Positions 9,103 through 17,634 of a stretch of 64,000 bases of DNA are shown here, in pieces (the first letter of the stretch is position 1; every line of letters starts with the position of its first letter). Below the pieces are notes generated by a model. The model was not told the DNA's origin and did no database searches. It worked only from the letters and a program-made list of their open reading frames with translations. The position numbers and the translations under genes were made by a program. The DNA comes from Streptomyces paradoxus (GTDB lineage: Bacteria > Actinomycetota > Actinomycetes > Streptomycetales > Streptomycetaceae): assembly GCF_014202475.1 (NCBI RefSeq), contig NZ_JACHGV010000003.1:162239-226238 (forward strand), in the 5' to 3' direction.

Positions 9103-9539
9103 CACCGCAGGAACTCGTGATCCGGATGCTGCCGCCGTTCGGCGGCTGGCTGGCGCTGGCCGCGCTCGCCCTGCCGGGCGGATCACCGCTGCGGGGCGCC
9201 GCGGTCGTGCTCTTCCTGGCGGCGGGCCCGGGCGCGGCCGTGGTCAGAGTCTGCGCCCCCGCGATGGGGGCGCGGCCCGCCGAGGGGCCCGTGGAGCGCC
9301 GGGACCCGGACTTCGCCCGCCACTCCGACCTGCTGGAGCGGCTGATGCTGACGCTGTTCCTGAGCATCGGCGCCGTGATGCTCGTCGCCACCGTGCTGAT
9401 CGCCACGCACACCTTCAGCGCGCAGCGGGTGCTGCTGACGCTGACGCTGCTGACCACACTCGTCGCGTTCTGTCCGCCGCTGCGCGCCTCCCCGCCGCCG
9501 GCGACGACGCCGAGGACACCGAAGGGTTCCGCTCAGTGA
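9099..9539 (+). CDS. Small membrane protein of the glycan cluster
   Basis: The 146-residue product has three or four hydrophobic segments (WLALAALALPGG, GAAVVLFLAAGPGAAVV, LMLTLFLSIGAVMLVATVLIA, LLTLTLLTTLVAF) and a Pro/Thr-rich tail. ATG at 9099 overlaps the previous stop as ATGA and is preceded by AGGGGGAG. Its own stop overlaps the next GTG. I do not recognise a family. Its tight coupling suggests it is an accessory subunit of the neighbouring membrane transferase or of the hydrolase. Confidence 0.7.
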   Translation: MTPQELVIRMLPPFGGWLALAALALPGGSPLRGAAVVLFLAAGPGAAVVRVCAPAMGARPAEGPVERRDPDFARHSDLLERLMLTLFLSIGAVMLVATVLIATHTFSAQRVLLTLTLLTTLVAFCPPLRASPPPATTPRTPKGSAQ

Positions 9540-10678
9540 GGTTCAACCGTCCCCGCCGTCCCTTTCGCCGCGACCCCGACACCGTCGGACAGCACCGCAA
9601 ACCATCCGCAGGGCAGTCGGCCTCCGGACCGTTCGCGTCGAGCCGGCGCCGTCTGCTGATCACGTCGGCCACGGTCGTCAGCGCGGTCCTGGTCGCCGTA
9701 CTCGCCCTGCGGAACGCGTCCGGGCCCGACCCGGGAGCCGCCGGTTCCAAGGCGGACTGCCGCCCGACGGCCCTCCTGGAACCGCCCTGCGGCGCCTGGT
9801 TCGGGGCGTTCGTGCCGCACGAGCGGGACGACCTGCCGGAGAAGGTGCGCGCCTACGAGAAGCGCGTGGGCCGCGAGCTCGACATCGTGTACACGTACCA
9901 CGACATGTCCCTGCCCGAGGGCACCCGGCGCGAGGGCCAGCTGCTCACCCCGGAGGAGCGGCGCGTCGGCGAGGACCACCTGCTGCTGCTGTCCTGGGAG
10001 AGCAAGTGGTGGGGCGGCACGAAGCGGCAGCAGCCGACCTGGAAGCAGATCGCCGCCGGCAAGCTGGACGACGAGGTCATCGACGTCCAGGCCCGGCGCA
10101 TCAAGGACTACGGCAAGAAGGTGTTCCTCTCCTTCGACCTGGAGATGGACACCCGCACCCCGGACAACGGCACGCCCGCCGAGTACGTGAAGGCCTACCG
10201 GCACATCCACGACCGGTTCCGCGAACTGGGCGTCGACAACGTGGTGTGGACGTGGATCACCACCGGGTACCTCGACCACGCCGACGAGATCAAGAAGATG
10301 TACCCGGGCGACGACTACGTCGACTGGGTCGGCTACAACCAGTACAACTACTACCGCTGCCACGAAGCGGGCTGGCTGACCTTCGCGCAGACCCAGAACG
10401 CCACGCACGACTGGATCCGCGCGAACATCTCCGACGACAAGCCGCTGATGCTCTCCGAGTTCGGCACCGCCGCGGACCCGGCGCGCCCGCAGCGGCAGGC
10501 CGAGTGGTACGGGCAGGTGCCCGGCGTGCTCAGGGGCCTGGAGGGCGTCAAGGCCGCCCTCCAGTGGAACTACCGCGACCCTGGGCCGCACTGCAACCTG
10601 GCGCTGGCCAACGACGCGGCCTGGGACAGCCTGCGCAAGGCGGTCTCCGACCCGTACCTCAACCAGCCGCTCAAGTAG
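9536..10678 (+). CDS. Membrane-anchored GH26-like glycoside hydrolase
   Basis: The 380-residue product has an Arg-rich N-terminus, one membrane segment (about 40-58) and an extracellular catalytic domain. Two acids are placed as in GH26 (mannanase/lichenase type) barrels: E203 in LSFDLEMD (acid/base) and E308 in LMLSEFGT (nucleophile). They are framed by WVGYNQYNYY and LQWNYRD. It would act outside the cell on a beta-glycan, perhaps trimming the polymer exported by this cluster. GTG at 9536 overlaps the previous stop. This is the last + gene of the cluster; a convergent deacetylase gene ends 12 bp away. Confidence 0.75.
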   Translation: MRFNRPRRPFRRDPDTVGQHRKPSAGQSASGPFASSRRRLLITSATVVSAVLVAVLALRNASGPDPGAAGSKADCRPTALLEPPCGAWFGAFVPHERDDLPEKVRAYEKRVGRELDIVYTYHDMSLPEGTRREGQLLTPEERRVGEDHLLLLSWESKWWGGTKRQQPTWKQIAAGKLDDEVIDVQARRIKDYGKKVFLSFDLEMDTRTPDNGTPAEYVKAYRHIHDRFRELGVDNVVWTWITTGYLDHADEIKKMYPGDDYVDWVGYNQYNYYRCHEAGWLTFAQTQNATHDWIRANISDDKPLMLSEFGTAADPARPQRQAEWYGQVPGVLRGLEGVKAALQWNYRDPGPHCNLALANDAAWDSLRKAVSDPYLNQPLK

Positions 10679-10689
10679 CCCCGGCAGGG

Positions 10690-11562
10690 TCAGCCCGCGA
10701 ACTCGGGCCCGTGCACCACCGCACGGGCCCGCCGGTACCAGCGCCACGCGATCGTCTTCGGCCCGTCGCGGTACGGCGCGATCCGTGCGCCGGCCCCCGC
10801 CAGCCAGCCCTCGACGTCGGCGACGGTGTGGGTCCGCCGGACGATGAGCCGGGCGATGCGGTACCGCTCGTCGCGGTCGGAGCTGAGCGCGTGCCGCACG
10901 GCGGTCGCCGTCTCGTAGCCGGCCCGGGCCGACATCGCCCGTACCCGGGGGCTGTTGTAGCCGTGCGGGTAGGCGAGGTGCCGGATCTCGTGCCCCAGGG
11001 CGTCCTCCAGTACGGCCTTGGAGGTACGCAGTTCGTACGCCAGGGCCTTGGCGGACAGGGTGTCGAGCTGCGCGTGCGTGACGGTGTGGCTGCCGATCTC
11101 CATGCCGGAACGTTCCAGCTCCGCCGCCCGTGCCAGGGCCATCATCGGGGCGGGCGGCAGCAGGCTGCGGCCGCCCGGGGCGATGGCGCCGGTGGTGAGG
11201 TAGGCGGTGGCGGGCAGCGCGCGTTCGGCCAGCGCCGCGGCGGTGGGGCCGGGCAGGTCGGCGAACCCGTCGTCGAAGGTGAGCAGCACGGGCCGGGGCG
11301 GCAGCGGCGCCCGCCTGGCCAGGTGATCGGCGATCGCGCTGATGGTCACGGGTGTGCGCCCGCTGCGGACCACGGCGTCGAGGTGCGCGCCGAACTGCTT
11401 CGGCGTGACCGTGAACTCGGCGATCCAGTCCGGTGGATCGTCCATCACGGAGTGGTACAGGAAGACGGGGATGGCGGGAGTGCCGTGGGCACGGGGCGGG
11501 ACCGTCGGCCCCTCACCCTCCTGCGCACCCCGCTCCGCCCGGCCTCTGCCGTCCGTCTTCAT
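10690..11562 (-). CDS. Polysaccharide deacetylase (CE4 / NodB domain)
   Basis: The 290-residue protein carries the NodB homology motifs in order: TFDDGF at 95-100 (catalytic base and metal aspartate), SHTVTH at 158-163 (metal histidines), and AYPHGYNSPRV as motif 3. CE4 enzymes remove N- or O-acetyl groups from chitin-like, peptidoglycan or exopolysaccharide chains. I see no convincing signal peptide, and the first 28 residues are polar, so its site of action is uncertain. Its start codon overlaps the stop of the upstream glycosyltransferase (11559-11562, ATGA), so the pair is co-translated. Confidence 0.88.
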   Translation of the reverse strand: MKTDGRGRAERGAQEGEGPTVPPRAHGTPAIPVFLYHSVMDDPPDWIAEFTVTPKQFGAHLDAVVRSGRTPVTISAIADHLARRAPLPPRPVLLTFDDGFADLPGPTAAALAERALPATAYLTTGAIAPGGRSLLPPAPMMALARAAELERSGMEIGSHTVTHAQLDTLSAKALAYELRTSKAVLEDALGHEIRHLAYPHGYNSPRVRAMSARAGYETATAVRHALSSDRDERYRIARLIVRRTHTVADVEGWLAGAGARIAPYRDGPKTIAWRWYRRARAVVHGPEFAG

Positions 11563-12851
11563 CTCGCCCCCCGGGCCGTCTCGTCGCGAGCGGTCGCGCG
11601 CAGCGCGCGCCGCGCCTTCAGATAGCCGGCCGGGCCGTACAGCATCCCCCTGCGCTGCAACCGCGACAGCCGCCGCGGCCAGGGATGCGTCCGCACGTCG
11701 TGATCACCCGGCGTCCCTCCGCCCTCCGCCTCGCGTACGGCGGTCAGCGCGCGGGCATGGGCCAGACCCCGCGGCAGCCGGGTGAGGAACGCCGGCAGCA
11801 GCGCGGGCCGGTTCACGAGCACCGCGGTGAGGTACGCGGTGAGCCCGGCTCCGTAGCCGTACGCCTGGGTCTCCAGGTCCCGCCAGGTCTCCCGGTGGTG
11901 GTGCCACACCAGGGCGTACGGCGTGTAGCGCAGCCGGTGGCCCTGGGCCAGGACGCGGACGAAGCCGTAGAGGTCGTCGCCGCCCCGGGCGGCCGTCCCG
12001 GCGCCGGTGGCCGGGTCGAAGCCGCCGACGGAACGCAGGACCGCCGTCCGGAACGCCATGTTCGCGCCCGAGCCGAACCGCCCGGCCGTGAACGGGAACA
12101 GCGGTTCGTCGCCCGGCGGACACGCGGGGTCGTACGTCCTTGGAGTGAAGCCCTTCGCGAAGCCGCCGTGGCTCTCCAGCAGCACCTGGGCCGGGGTGGT
12201 CAGCCGCGCGGGCAGGATCAGCCCGGTGCAGCACCCGAGCCCGGCGTCGGCGGCGAAGGGCGCGCTCAGCTCGGTCAGCCAGCGCGGGTCGGCGACCACG
12301 TCGTCGTCGGTGAAGGCGACCACCTCGCCGCGCACGGCGTCCAGCCCCGCGTTGTGCGCGCCCGCGAGTCCCGGAACAGGCTCACGGACGTACCGCACGC
12401 GCTCGGCGTACTTCCGCTCGATCAGCTCCCGCGTCTCGCTCGTGACGGGCGCGTTGTCGACGACGACGATCTCGAACCGCGGATGGTCCTGCGCCAGCAG
12501 CGAGTCCAGCGCCCGGGCCAGCTGCCCGGCGCGCTCCCGGGTGGCGACGACGACACTCGTGAACGGCGGCTCCCCGGGGTCGCCGAAGACGGCCGGACCG
12601 AACTCCGCCCGCGCCCGCTCCGCCAGCACGGCTCTGGGATCCGCCCCCTCCGGAACCCGCCCGAGCAACGTGCCCACGGGTCGGCCGCCCCTCCTGACCA
12701 GTACGAACACCTCGCCGTGCGTCACGGGCGGGCTTCCCGGGCCGGGTCTGAGCACCGCCTCGTCACCGTCGAGGTCCAGCTCTGCGACCTGCACCGCCCC
12801 GATGTCCAGGAACCGCCGGATCTCCTCCTGCGCACGCGCCGAACGGGCCAT
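11559..12851 (-). CDS. Family 2 glycosyltransferase
   Basis: The 430-residue GT-A enzyme has an extra N-terminal domain of about 95 residues, then SVVVATRERAGQLARALDSLL (nucleotide-binding strand), VVVDNAP, and TDDDVVADPRW. The last contains the metal-binding DxD at about 181-184. GGDDLYGFVR and WHHHRETW match the acceptor-side motifs of rhamnosyl- or mycofactocin-type GT2 proteins. There is no strong membrane segment, so it is probably cytoplasmic or peripheral. It is the first gene of the coupled pair with the CE4 deacetylase and lies 21 bp after the acyltransferase gene; the three likely form one operon. Confidence 0.88.
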   Translation of the reverse strand: MARSARAQEEIRRFLDIGAVQVAELDLDGDEAVLRPGPGSPPVTHGEVFVLVRRGGRPVGTLLGRVPEGADPRAVLAERARAEFGPAVFGDPGEPPFTSVVVATRERAGQLARALDSLLAQDHPRFEIVVVDNAPVTSETRELIERKYAERVRYVREPVPGLAGAHNAGLDAVRGEVVAFTDDDVVADPRWLTELSAPFAADAGLGCCTGLILPARLTTPAQVLLESHGGFAKGFTPRTYDPACPPGDEPLFPFTAGRFGSGANMAFRTAVLRSVGGFDPATGAGTAARGGDDLYGFVRVLAQGHRLRYTPYALVWHHHRETWRDLETQAYGYGAGLTAYLTAVLVNRPALLPAFLTRLPRGLAHARALTAVREAEGGGTPGDHDVRTHPWPRRLSRLQRRGMLYGPAGYLKARRALRATARDETARGAR

Positions 12852-12871
12852 GCGCCCACCCCCCTTGTGTG

Positions 12872-13957
12872 TCAGGTACGGCGCAGCCGAGCCGCGCCCT
12901 TCAGCGTCCGCGCGGCCAGCGACGCGAGCCGCGGCCTGCTGCGGACGAAGCTGTGCGCGCGGCGCGTGGGCTCGCGGCTCAGCCAGTGCAGTGCCGCCCC
13001 GGCCCCCGGCCGGGTCACCGCACCCTCGTACACGGGCAGTTCGCCCGTCTTCAGCGCGTCCTTGTACTCGGCCGCGCCCCGCCCCAGGTCGAGCATGCCG
13101 ATGCCGTCGGCGGCCGCCGCCTCGGCCATGCGCAGGTGCAGCACGAGACCGGGCGAGAACTTCGCGAACTCCGGGTCGTAGGCCGGGAACCAGCAGGCCA
13201 GCACCGAGGACGAACGCAGCCCGAAGTGCGCGGCGACGGGCCGCTCACCGGCGTAGAGCACCGACAGCGTGCCGCTGCACTCCGGTGCCCGGGTCCGGGC
13301 CAGCTGCCCGACGAGCCGGGTGATCCACTCCTGGGCGAACCGGTCCCGGCGGCCGGTCCTGCGGTACTGGGCGGACTTCCACTCCATGAGCGTGCGCAGC
13401 GCGGCCGGTTCGCGTTCGTCGAAGACGAACCGCAGCTCGCCGCCCTGCCGGCCCAGCCTGCGCTCCTTGGCCAGGGTGGTCTTCAGGAATTTCGGCGACT
13501 GCGAGCGCAGCACCGACTCGTACGTCTCGTAGCCCTTCTCCACGTCGATGACGTAGGTGGCGTGCTCCTCGGCCGCGTACCGGGCGAACAGCCGCTGCTC
13601 GGCCTCCAGATTGTCGAAGGCGAAGCTCGACACCGAGCAGGCCCTCAGCAGCCGGTCCGTCTCCAGGTCCAGACCCGGCCGCAGGATCGCGCCCTGCGCA
13701 TCCGAGACACCGAGCCCGATCGCCCGGCCCTGCCCCAACGGGCCGCGCTCGTAGGGCAGGAACCCGGCCGGGTCCAGCCCCTCGTACACCACAGCCACCC
13801 GGGCCCCCGGCCTGACCCGGCCGACGGCTTCGGTGAACTCCGGCTCCATGAAGGGGTTGCGCGGTGCCTCGGAAGCGGCGCGCAGCGCACGCCAGCGCTC
13901 CCTCTCCCCTTCGCCGAGCTCCCCGGGCCCGGCCACGCGAATGCGCCCACTGCTCAA
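12872..13957 (-). CDS. CelD/FemAB-like GNAT acyltransferase of the glycan cluster
   Basis: The product has the double-GNAT layout of BcsL/CelD and FemAB-like proteins. An N-terminal half (NPFMEPEFTEAVGRVRPGARVAVVYEG) is joined to SQSPKFLKTTLAKERRLGR, then a C-terminal acyl-CoA-type half (AGERPVAAHFGLRSSSVLACWFPAYDPEFAKFSPG) and a LDLGRGAAEYK motif. These proteins acylate sugars or transfer aminoacyl groups in surface polymers. I prefer the TTG at 13957 (LSSGRIRVAGPGE, 361 residues) behind a GGGGGG run. The frame is open up to ATG 14047, but those 30 residues look non-coding. It heads the minus-strand operon with the GT2 and deacetylase genes. Confidence 0.75.
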   Translation of the reverse strand: MSSGRIRVAGPGELGEGERERWRALRAASEAPRNPFMEPEFTEAVGRVRPGARVAVVYEGLDPAGFLPYERGPLGQGRAIGLGVSDAQGAILRPGLDLETDRLLRACSVSSFAFDNLEAEQRLFARYAAEEHATYVIDVEKGYETYESVLRSQSPKFLKTTLAKERRLGRQGGELRFVFDEREPAALRTLMEWKSAQYRRTGRRDRFAQEWITRLVGQLARTRAPECSGTLSVLYAGERPVAAHFGLRSSSVLACWFPAYDPEFAKFSPGLVLHLRMAEAAAADGIGMLDLGRGAAEYKDALKTGELPVYEGAVTRPGAGAALHWLSREPTRRAHSFVRSRPRLASLAARTLKGAARLRRT

Positions 13958-14128
13958 CCCGACCCCCCGATCAAGTCCCCCCTGGACACTTGGAAGGTAC
14001 CGCTCGATGCGGCCCCTCGGGTAGGTAGCGGAGCATGTTGTTGCCAACCGGTGCAGAGGCCTTCAACCGGGCAATCGGCGTCGGTCGTACGATGAAACGA
14101 AGGGGCGCGCTGTCCGTATTCTCTGATC

Positions 14129-14977
14129 ATGGCCGCACCCATCGCATATTCACTCATCGCCACCGATCTGGACGGGACGCTGCTGCGCGGCGACGACACC
14201 CTCTCCGACCGGACCCTCGCCGTGCTCGCGCGGGTGGCGGACGCCGGTGCCCAGCACCTCGTGGTGACCGGCCGGCCGGCGCCGAGAGTGCGGCCGCTCC
14301 TGGACGACCTCGGCGCGACGGGGCTCGCGGTGTGCGGGCAGGGCGCGCAGGTGTACGACGCCGGCGCGGACCGGCTGCTGTGGTCCATCACGCTGGACCG
14401 GGAACTGGCCGAGACCGCCCTGGGCAAGATCGAGGCCGAGGTGGGGCAGGTGTACGCGGCGGTCGACCAGGACGGGGTCGACGGGCTCACGCTGATCGAG
14501 CCGGGCTACCTGATGCCGCACCCGACCCTGCCCGCCGTGCGGGTCGAGCGGCGCGACGAGCTGTGGGGCGAGCCCATCAGCAAGGTGCTGCTGCGCCATC
14601 CCCATCTGTCCGACGACGAGTTGGCCGCGACGGCCCGCTCGGTGGTCGGCTCACTGGCGACGGTGACGATGTCGGGGCCCGGCACGGTAGAACTCCAGCC
14701 GTGCGGGATCACCAAGGCGACGGGCCTGGCGCTGGCCGCCGAGCATCTGGGGCTGCGCCCGGCGGACACCATCGCCTTCGGCGACATGCCCAACGACATC
14801 CCGATGTTCGACTGGGCCGCGCACGGGGTTGCGATGGCCAACGCCCATCCCGAACTCAAGGCCGTGGCCGACGAGGTCACCCTGTCGAACGAGGACGACG
14901 GCATCGCTGTCGTCCTCGAACGACTGCTGGGCGGGGCGGATCAGTACGGGCCGTTGACGTTGTCGATCGAGCCGTAG
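14129..14977 (+). CDS. Cof-type HAD phosphatase
   Basis: The 282-residue protein shows all HAD motifs: ATDLDGTLL (motif I, nucleophile D14), VVTGR (motif II), GITKA with the motif III lysine, and FGDMPNDIPMF (motif IV). The long cap between motifs II and III (about 85-185) is the C2B cap of the Cof/YbiV subfamily, which hydrolyses sugar phosphates or flavin/PLP phosphates. The substrate is not predictable. Its 3' end overlaps the convergent LysM gene by 37 bp (14941-14977), so the two transcripts are antisense there. Confidence 0.9.
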   Translation: MAAPIAYSLIATDLDGTLLRGDDTLSDRTLAVLARVADAGAQHLVVTGRPAPRVRPLLDDLGATGLAVCGQGAQVYDAGADRLLWSITLDRELAETALGKIEAEVGQVYAAVDQDGVDGLTLIEPGYLMPHPTLPAVRVERRDELWGEPISKVLLRHPHLSDDELAATARSVVGSLATVTMSGPGTVELQPCGITKATGLALAAEHLGLRPADTIAFGDMPNDIPMFDWAAHGVAMANAHPELKAVADEVTLSNEDDGIAVVLERLLGGADQYGPLTLSIEP

Positions 14978-15708
14978 CGGTCGGCCGCGTAGTTGCAGGC
15001 CGCGGTGATGTTGGCGACCGGGTCGTACGGGTCCCACGACGTGCCGTCCACGTGGTAGGCCTGGAAGGTCGGGTCGATGGTCTGGAGCAGACCCTTGGAC
15101 GGGGTGCCCTTGGCGGCGTTGGAGTCCCAGTTGTTGATCGCCAGGGGGTTGCCGGACGACTCGCGCATGACGTTGCGGTAGATGCCGTCGTAGGACCCGG
15201 GGATCCCCTTCTGCGCCATGATGTCCAGCGCCTCGCGGATCCACCCGTCGAGGTTGTTCGCGTAGGTCTTCGCGGACGCCTGGGTGGCCTGGGCGACGCC
15301 GCCGGCCGGCTTGGCGGGGGCGGACGACTTGGTCGCCGTCTTCTTCTTCGCGTCCGTCTTGGTGGTCTTCACCGTCAGCTTCAGACCCGGGTGGATCAGC
15401 TTCGGGTTGTCGCCGACGGCGGCGCGGTTGTCCTTGTAGAGCTGCTTCCAGCCGCCCGAGACGTCGTACTTGTCCGCGATGCGGGCCAGCGAGTCGCCCT
15501 TGACCACGGTGTACGCGAGGGACTTGGCGGGCTGGGCCGCCTGCGGCACGGACTGTGCGGCGGCGGGTGCGCTCTGGGGCGCGGCGGCGCTCGCGTGCGT
15601 GGCGCCGAGGAGCGGCAGGGTGAGTGCCGCTCCGCCGGTGCCGGCGGCGATGAAGCCTCGGGTCAGCGGGTTGGTTCTGGGGCGACGGTGCTTGCCTCGT
15701 CCGGCCAT
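14941..15708 (-). CDS. Secreted LysM + transglycosylase-like (SLT) protein
   Basis: The 255-residue product has a twin-arginine-like basic N-terminus and hydrophobic core (TRGFIAAGTGGAALTLPLL) ending at THASA, so it is exported. A LysM domain (about 65-112, YTVVKGDSLARIADKYD...IHPGLKLTV) binds peptidoglycan. A Lys/Thr/Ala linker leads to a C-terminal SLT-type domain (WIREALDIMAQ...NVMRESSGNPLAINNWD...KGLLQTIDPTF), where E of RESSGNP is the likely catalytic acid. It would cleave glycan strands during growth or germination, like other Streptomyces wall hydrolases of the Rpf/SLT group. A ydaO riboswitch precedes it. Confidence 0.92.
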   Translation of the reverse strand: MAGRGKHRRPRTNPLTRGFIAAGTGGAALTLPLLGATHASAAAPQSAPAAAQSVPQAAQPAKSLAYTVVKGDSLARIADKYDVSGGWKQLYKDNRAAVGDNPKLIHPGLKLTVKTTKTDAKKKTATKSSAPAKPAGGVAQATQASAKTYANNLDGWIREALDIMAQKGIPGSYDGIYRNVMRESSGNPLAINNWDSNAAKGTPSKGLLQTIDPTFQAYHVDGTSWDPYDPVANITAACNYAADRYGSIDNVNGPY

Positions 15709-15727
15709 GGCGAAATTCCTCTCCGGC

Positions 15728-15895
15728 GCCTGCGAGGTGAGCTGTCGGGTTCGGGCCGGGAGGTGCCCGGCCGCGTACGGCGCTGTGTGCCGTGCGCGGC
15801 TTCACCCCGAGCCGTGCCGCTGTGCGGACCGGCGACTTACCTGGGTCCCCCGCTCCTGCCCTGCGTGAGTGAGTCGGTTCCTGTGGGGAGTCCGG
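15728..15895 (-). ncRNA. ydaO/yuaA-type c-di-AMP riboswitch
   Basis: In the minus-strand leader of the LysM gene I find the conserved ydaO core in order: GGGGGACCCAGG (about 15853-15842), then GGGGTGAAGCCGC (about 15808-15796), then a GC-rich helix (GGCCGGGCACCTCCCGGCC, about 15772-15754) and a closing arm ending about 20 nt before the ATG. This RNA class binds cyclic di-AMP and switches off wall hydrolase genes; in Streptomyces it precedes rpfA and related genes. The boundaries are approximate because I could not run a covariance model. Confidence 0.85.
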
Positions 15896-15934
15896 GCGGC
15901 GGCAGGATTGGGCGTCCGCCGGACAGGCCGGGAA

Positions 15935-15962
15935 CGTATGCGAGAGCACATGTCGGGAACAA
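15935..15962 (-). promoter_or_regulatory. Candidate promoter of the riboswitch transcript
   Basis: On the minus strand, TTGTTC (15962-15957) and CATACG (15940-15935) are 16 bp apart, about 40 bp upstream of the riboswitch. This fits a housekeeping-type promoter, but the -10 match is weak. The rest of the 683-bp gap up to 16391 holds an AT-richer patch (about 16190-16260) and, further on, the promoter region of the polyprenyl synthase gene. I see no gene there. Confidence 0.3.
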
Positions 15963-16391
15963 GCACCTCAGTCACATATCGCGCGGTTGACCTTGGTCGG
16001 GGCTTTTTGGGCCGCTTGATCCTTTGCGGGAGCCAAGGCTCAACTGGCGTTCCGGGGAAGGCGGTACGGGCCGATGTCGAGGTGGGGCGAAGAAGGGGAA
16101 CAAGTGATTCAACTCACTGATCGCGAGCCCGCAGGGCAATTTCCGCCAAGGGGAATTCATCGACTCATCACGGCAAATCGTGCATAGTTCCCTACCTATG
16201 GGTAAGTCGTTTTATATCTGTTCTTATAGGTTGATCGAAAACATAACGGTCGTGATCGGATACCGCCCGGCCTGTAACCCTGGGTGCTGGCGGTGATCGA
16301 AACGTGACCGGATACGCTGGCCGGAGTGAGGGCAGCGACGTATCGACAATCCGCGTAAACACCGGCAGACACAGCAGACAGGAGACCCCTC

Positions 16392-17402
16392 GTGACCGAC
16401 GTCGGGCCGTTCGGGCTGAGCGTGCGGGACCAGGCTCTGGAAGCCGATGTCCAGGCCGGACTGGCGGCTGTCGAGGAAGGCTTGCTCGAAGCCACCAAGA
16501 GTGAGGTGCCCTTCATCACGGAGGCCGCCCAGCACCTGGTGCGGGCCGGAGGCAAGCGCTTCCGCCCGCTGCTGGTGATGCTCTCCGCCCAGTTCGGCGA
16601 CCGGTACGCACCCGGGATCGTGCCGTCGGCCGTCGTCGTGGAGCTGACCCACCTCGCCACGCTGTACCACGACGACGTGATGGACGAGGCCTCCGTGCGC
16701 CGCGGTGTCGCGAGCGCGAACACCCGCTGGGGCAACTCCGTCGCGGTCCTCACCGGCGACTTCCTCTTCGCCCGCGCCTCGCACATCCTGGCCGACCTCG
16801 GCCCGGAGGCCGTGCGGGTGCAGGCCGAGGCGTTCGAGCGGCTGGTGACCGGCCAGATCCTGGAGACGGCCGGGCCGCAGGACGGCCGGGACCCCGTCGA
16901 GCACTACCTGGACGTGCTGGGCGGCAAGACCGGCTCGCTGGTCGCGGTGTCGTGCCGGTTCGGCGCGATGATGTCCGGCGCCGACGACACGGTCGTGGAC
17001 GTCCTGACCCAGTACGGCGAGCGGCTCGGCGTCGCGTTCCAGCTCGCGGACGACGTCCTGGACATCGCCTCCGACTCCCACGAGTCCGGCAAGACGCCCG
17101 GCACCGACCTGCGCGAGGGCATCCCCACGCTGCCGGTGCTGCGGCTGCGCGAGCGGGCGGCCCGGCTCGGGCTCGCCGAGGACATCGCCCTGTGCGAGCT
17201 GCTCGACTCCGACCTCACCGACGACGCCCGGCACGCCGAGGCCCTGCGCCTGCTGCGGGCCCACCCGGCGCTGGAGCAGGCCCGGCGGGACACCGTCCGC
17301 TACACCCAGGACGCCCGTTCGGCGCTCGCGCCCCTGCCGGAGTGCACCGCGAAGACGGCGCTCCTGGAACTGTGCGACGCGGTGGTGCACCGGGCCGGCT
17401 AG
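16392..17402 (+). CDS. Polyprenyl diphosphate synthase (trans type)
   Basis: The 336-residue enzyme has the two aspartate-rich motifs of trans-prenyltransferases: DDVMD at 94-98 and DDVLD at 220-224. It also has GGKRFRP at about 53-59, GDFLFARA, and GGKTGSLVAVSCRFG. It elongates isopentenyl diphosphate chains. Together with the long-chain pattern (small residues before the first motif: HLATLYHDD) this suggests a product for the menaquinone side chain, as in hepta/octaprenyl synthases. GTG at 16392 follows a GGAG. Menaquinone use fits the electron-transfer genes further right, though they are 20 kb away. Confidence 0.92.
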   Translation: MTDVGPFGLSVRDQALEADVQAGLAAVEEGLLEATKSEVPFITEAAQHLVRAGGKRFRPLLVMLSAQFGDRYAPGIVPSAVVVELTHLATLYHDDVMDEASVRRGVASANTRWGNSVAVLTGDFLFARASHILADLGPEAVRVQAEAFERLVTGQILETAGPQDGRDPVEHYLDVLGGKTGSLVAVSCRFGAMMSGADDTVVDVLTQYGERLGVAFQLADDVLDIASDSHESGKTPGTDLREGIPTLPVLRLRERAARLGLAEDIALCELLDSDLTDDARHAEALRLLRAHPALEQARRDTVRYTQDARSALAPLPECTAKTALLELCDAVVHRAG

Positions 17403-17417
17403 CCCGCCCTCTCCGCA

Positions 17418-17433
17418 CGACCCCTACGGGTCG
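17418..17433. terminator. Short hairpin after polyprenyl synthase
   Basis: CGACCC and GGGTCG pair perfectly around a CTAC tetraloop, 16 bp after the stop codon. There is no T run, as is common for Streptomyces terminators. The stem is short, so termination is only likely. Confidence 0.45.
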
Positions 17434-17634
17434 GGGGAGGAACCGCCCTTCCGTGTCATACCCCAGCAGTACACGGAGTTGAGTCCGGGGTCTGACGTAT
17501 CTCCCTGGCCGATTTGGTCAGATGGACACCACGGAAGAACACCACTCCTCACCTGTTCGGGTGAGAATGGCGGCTCAGGGACGAGTGCGTGGACGACACG
17601 GACAGCCGCCGCCGACCACGGAGGTAGGGCACAC

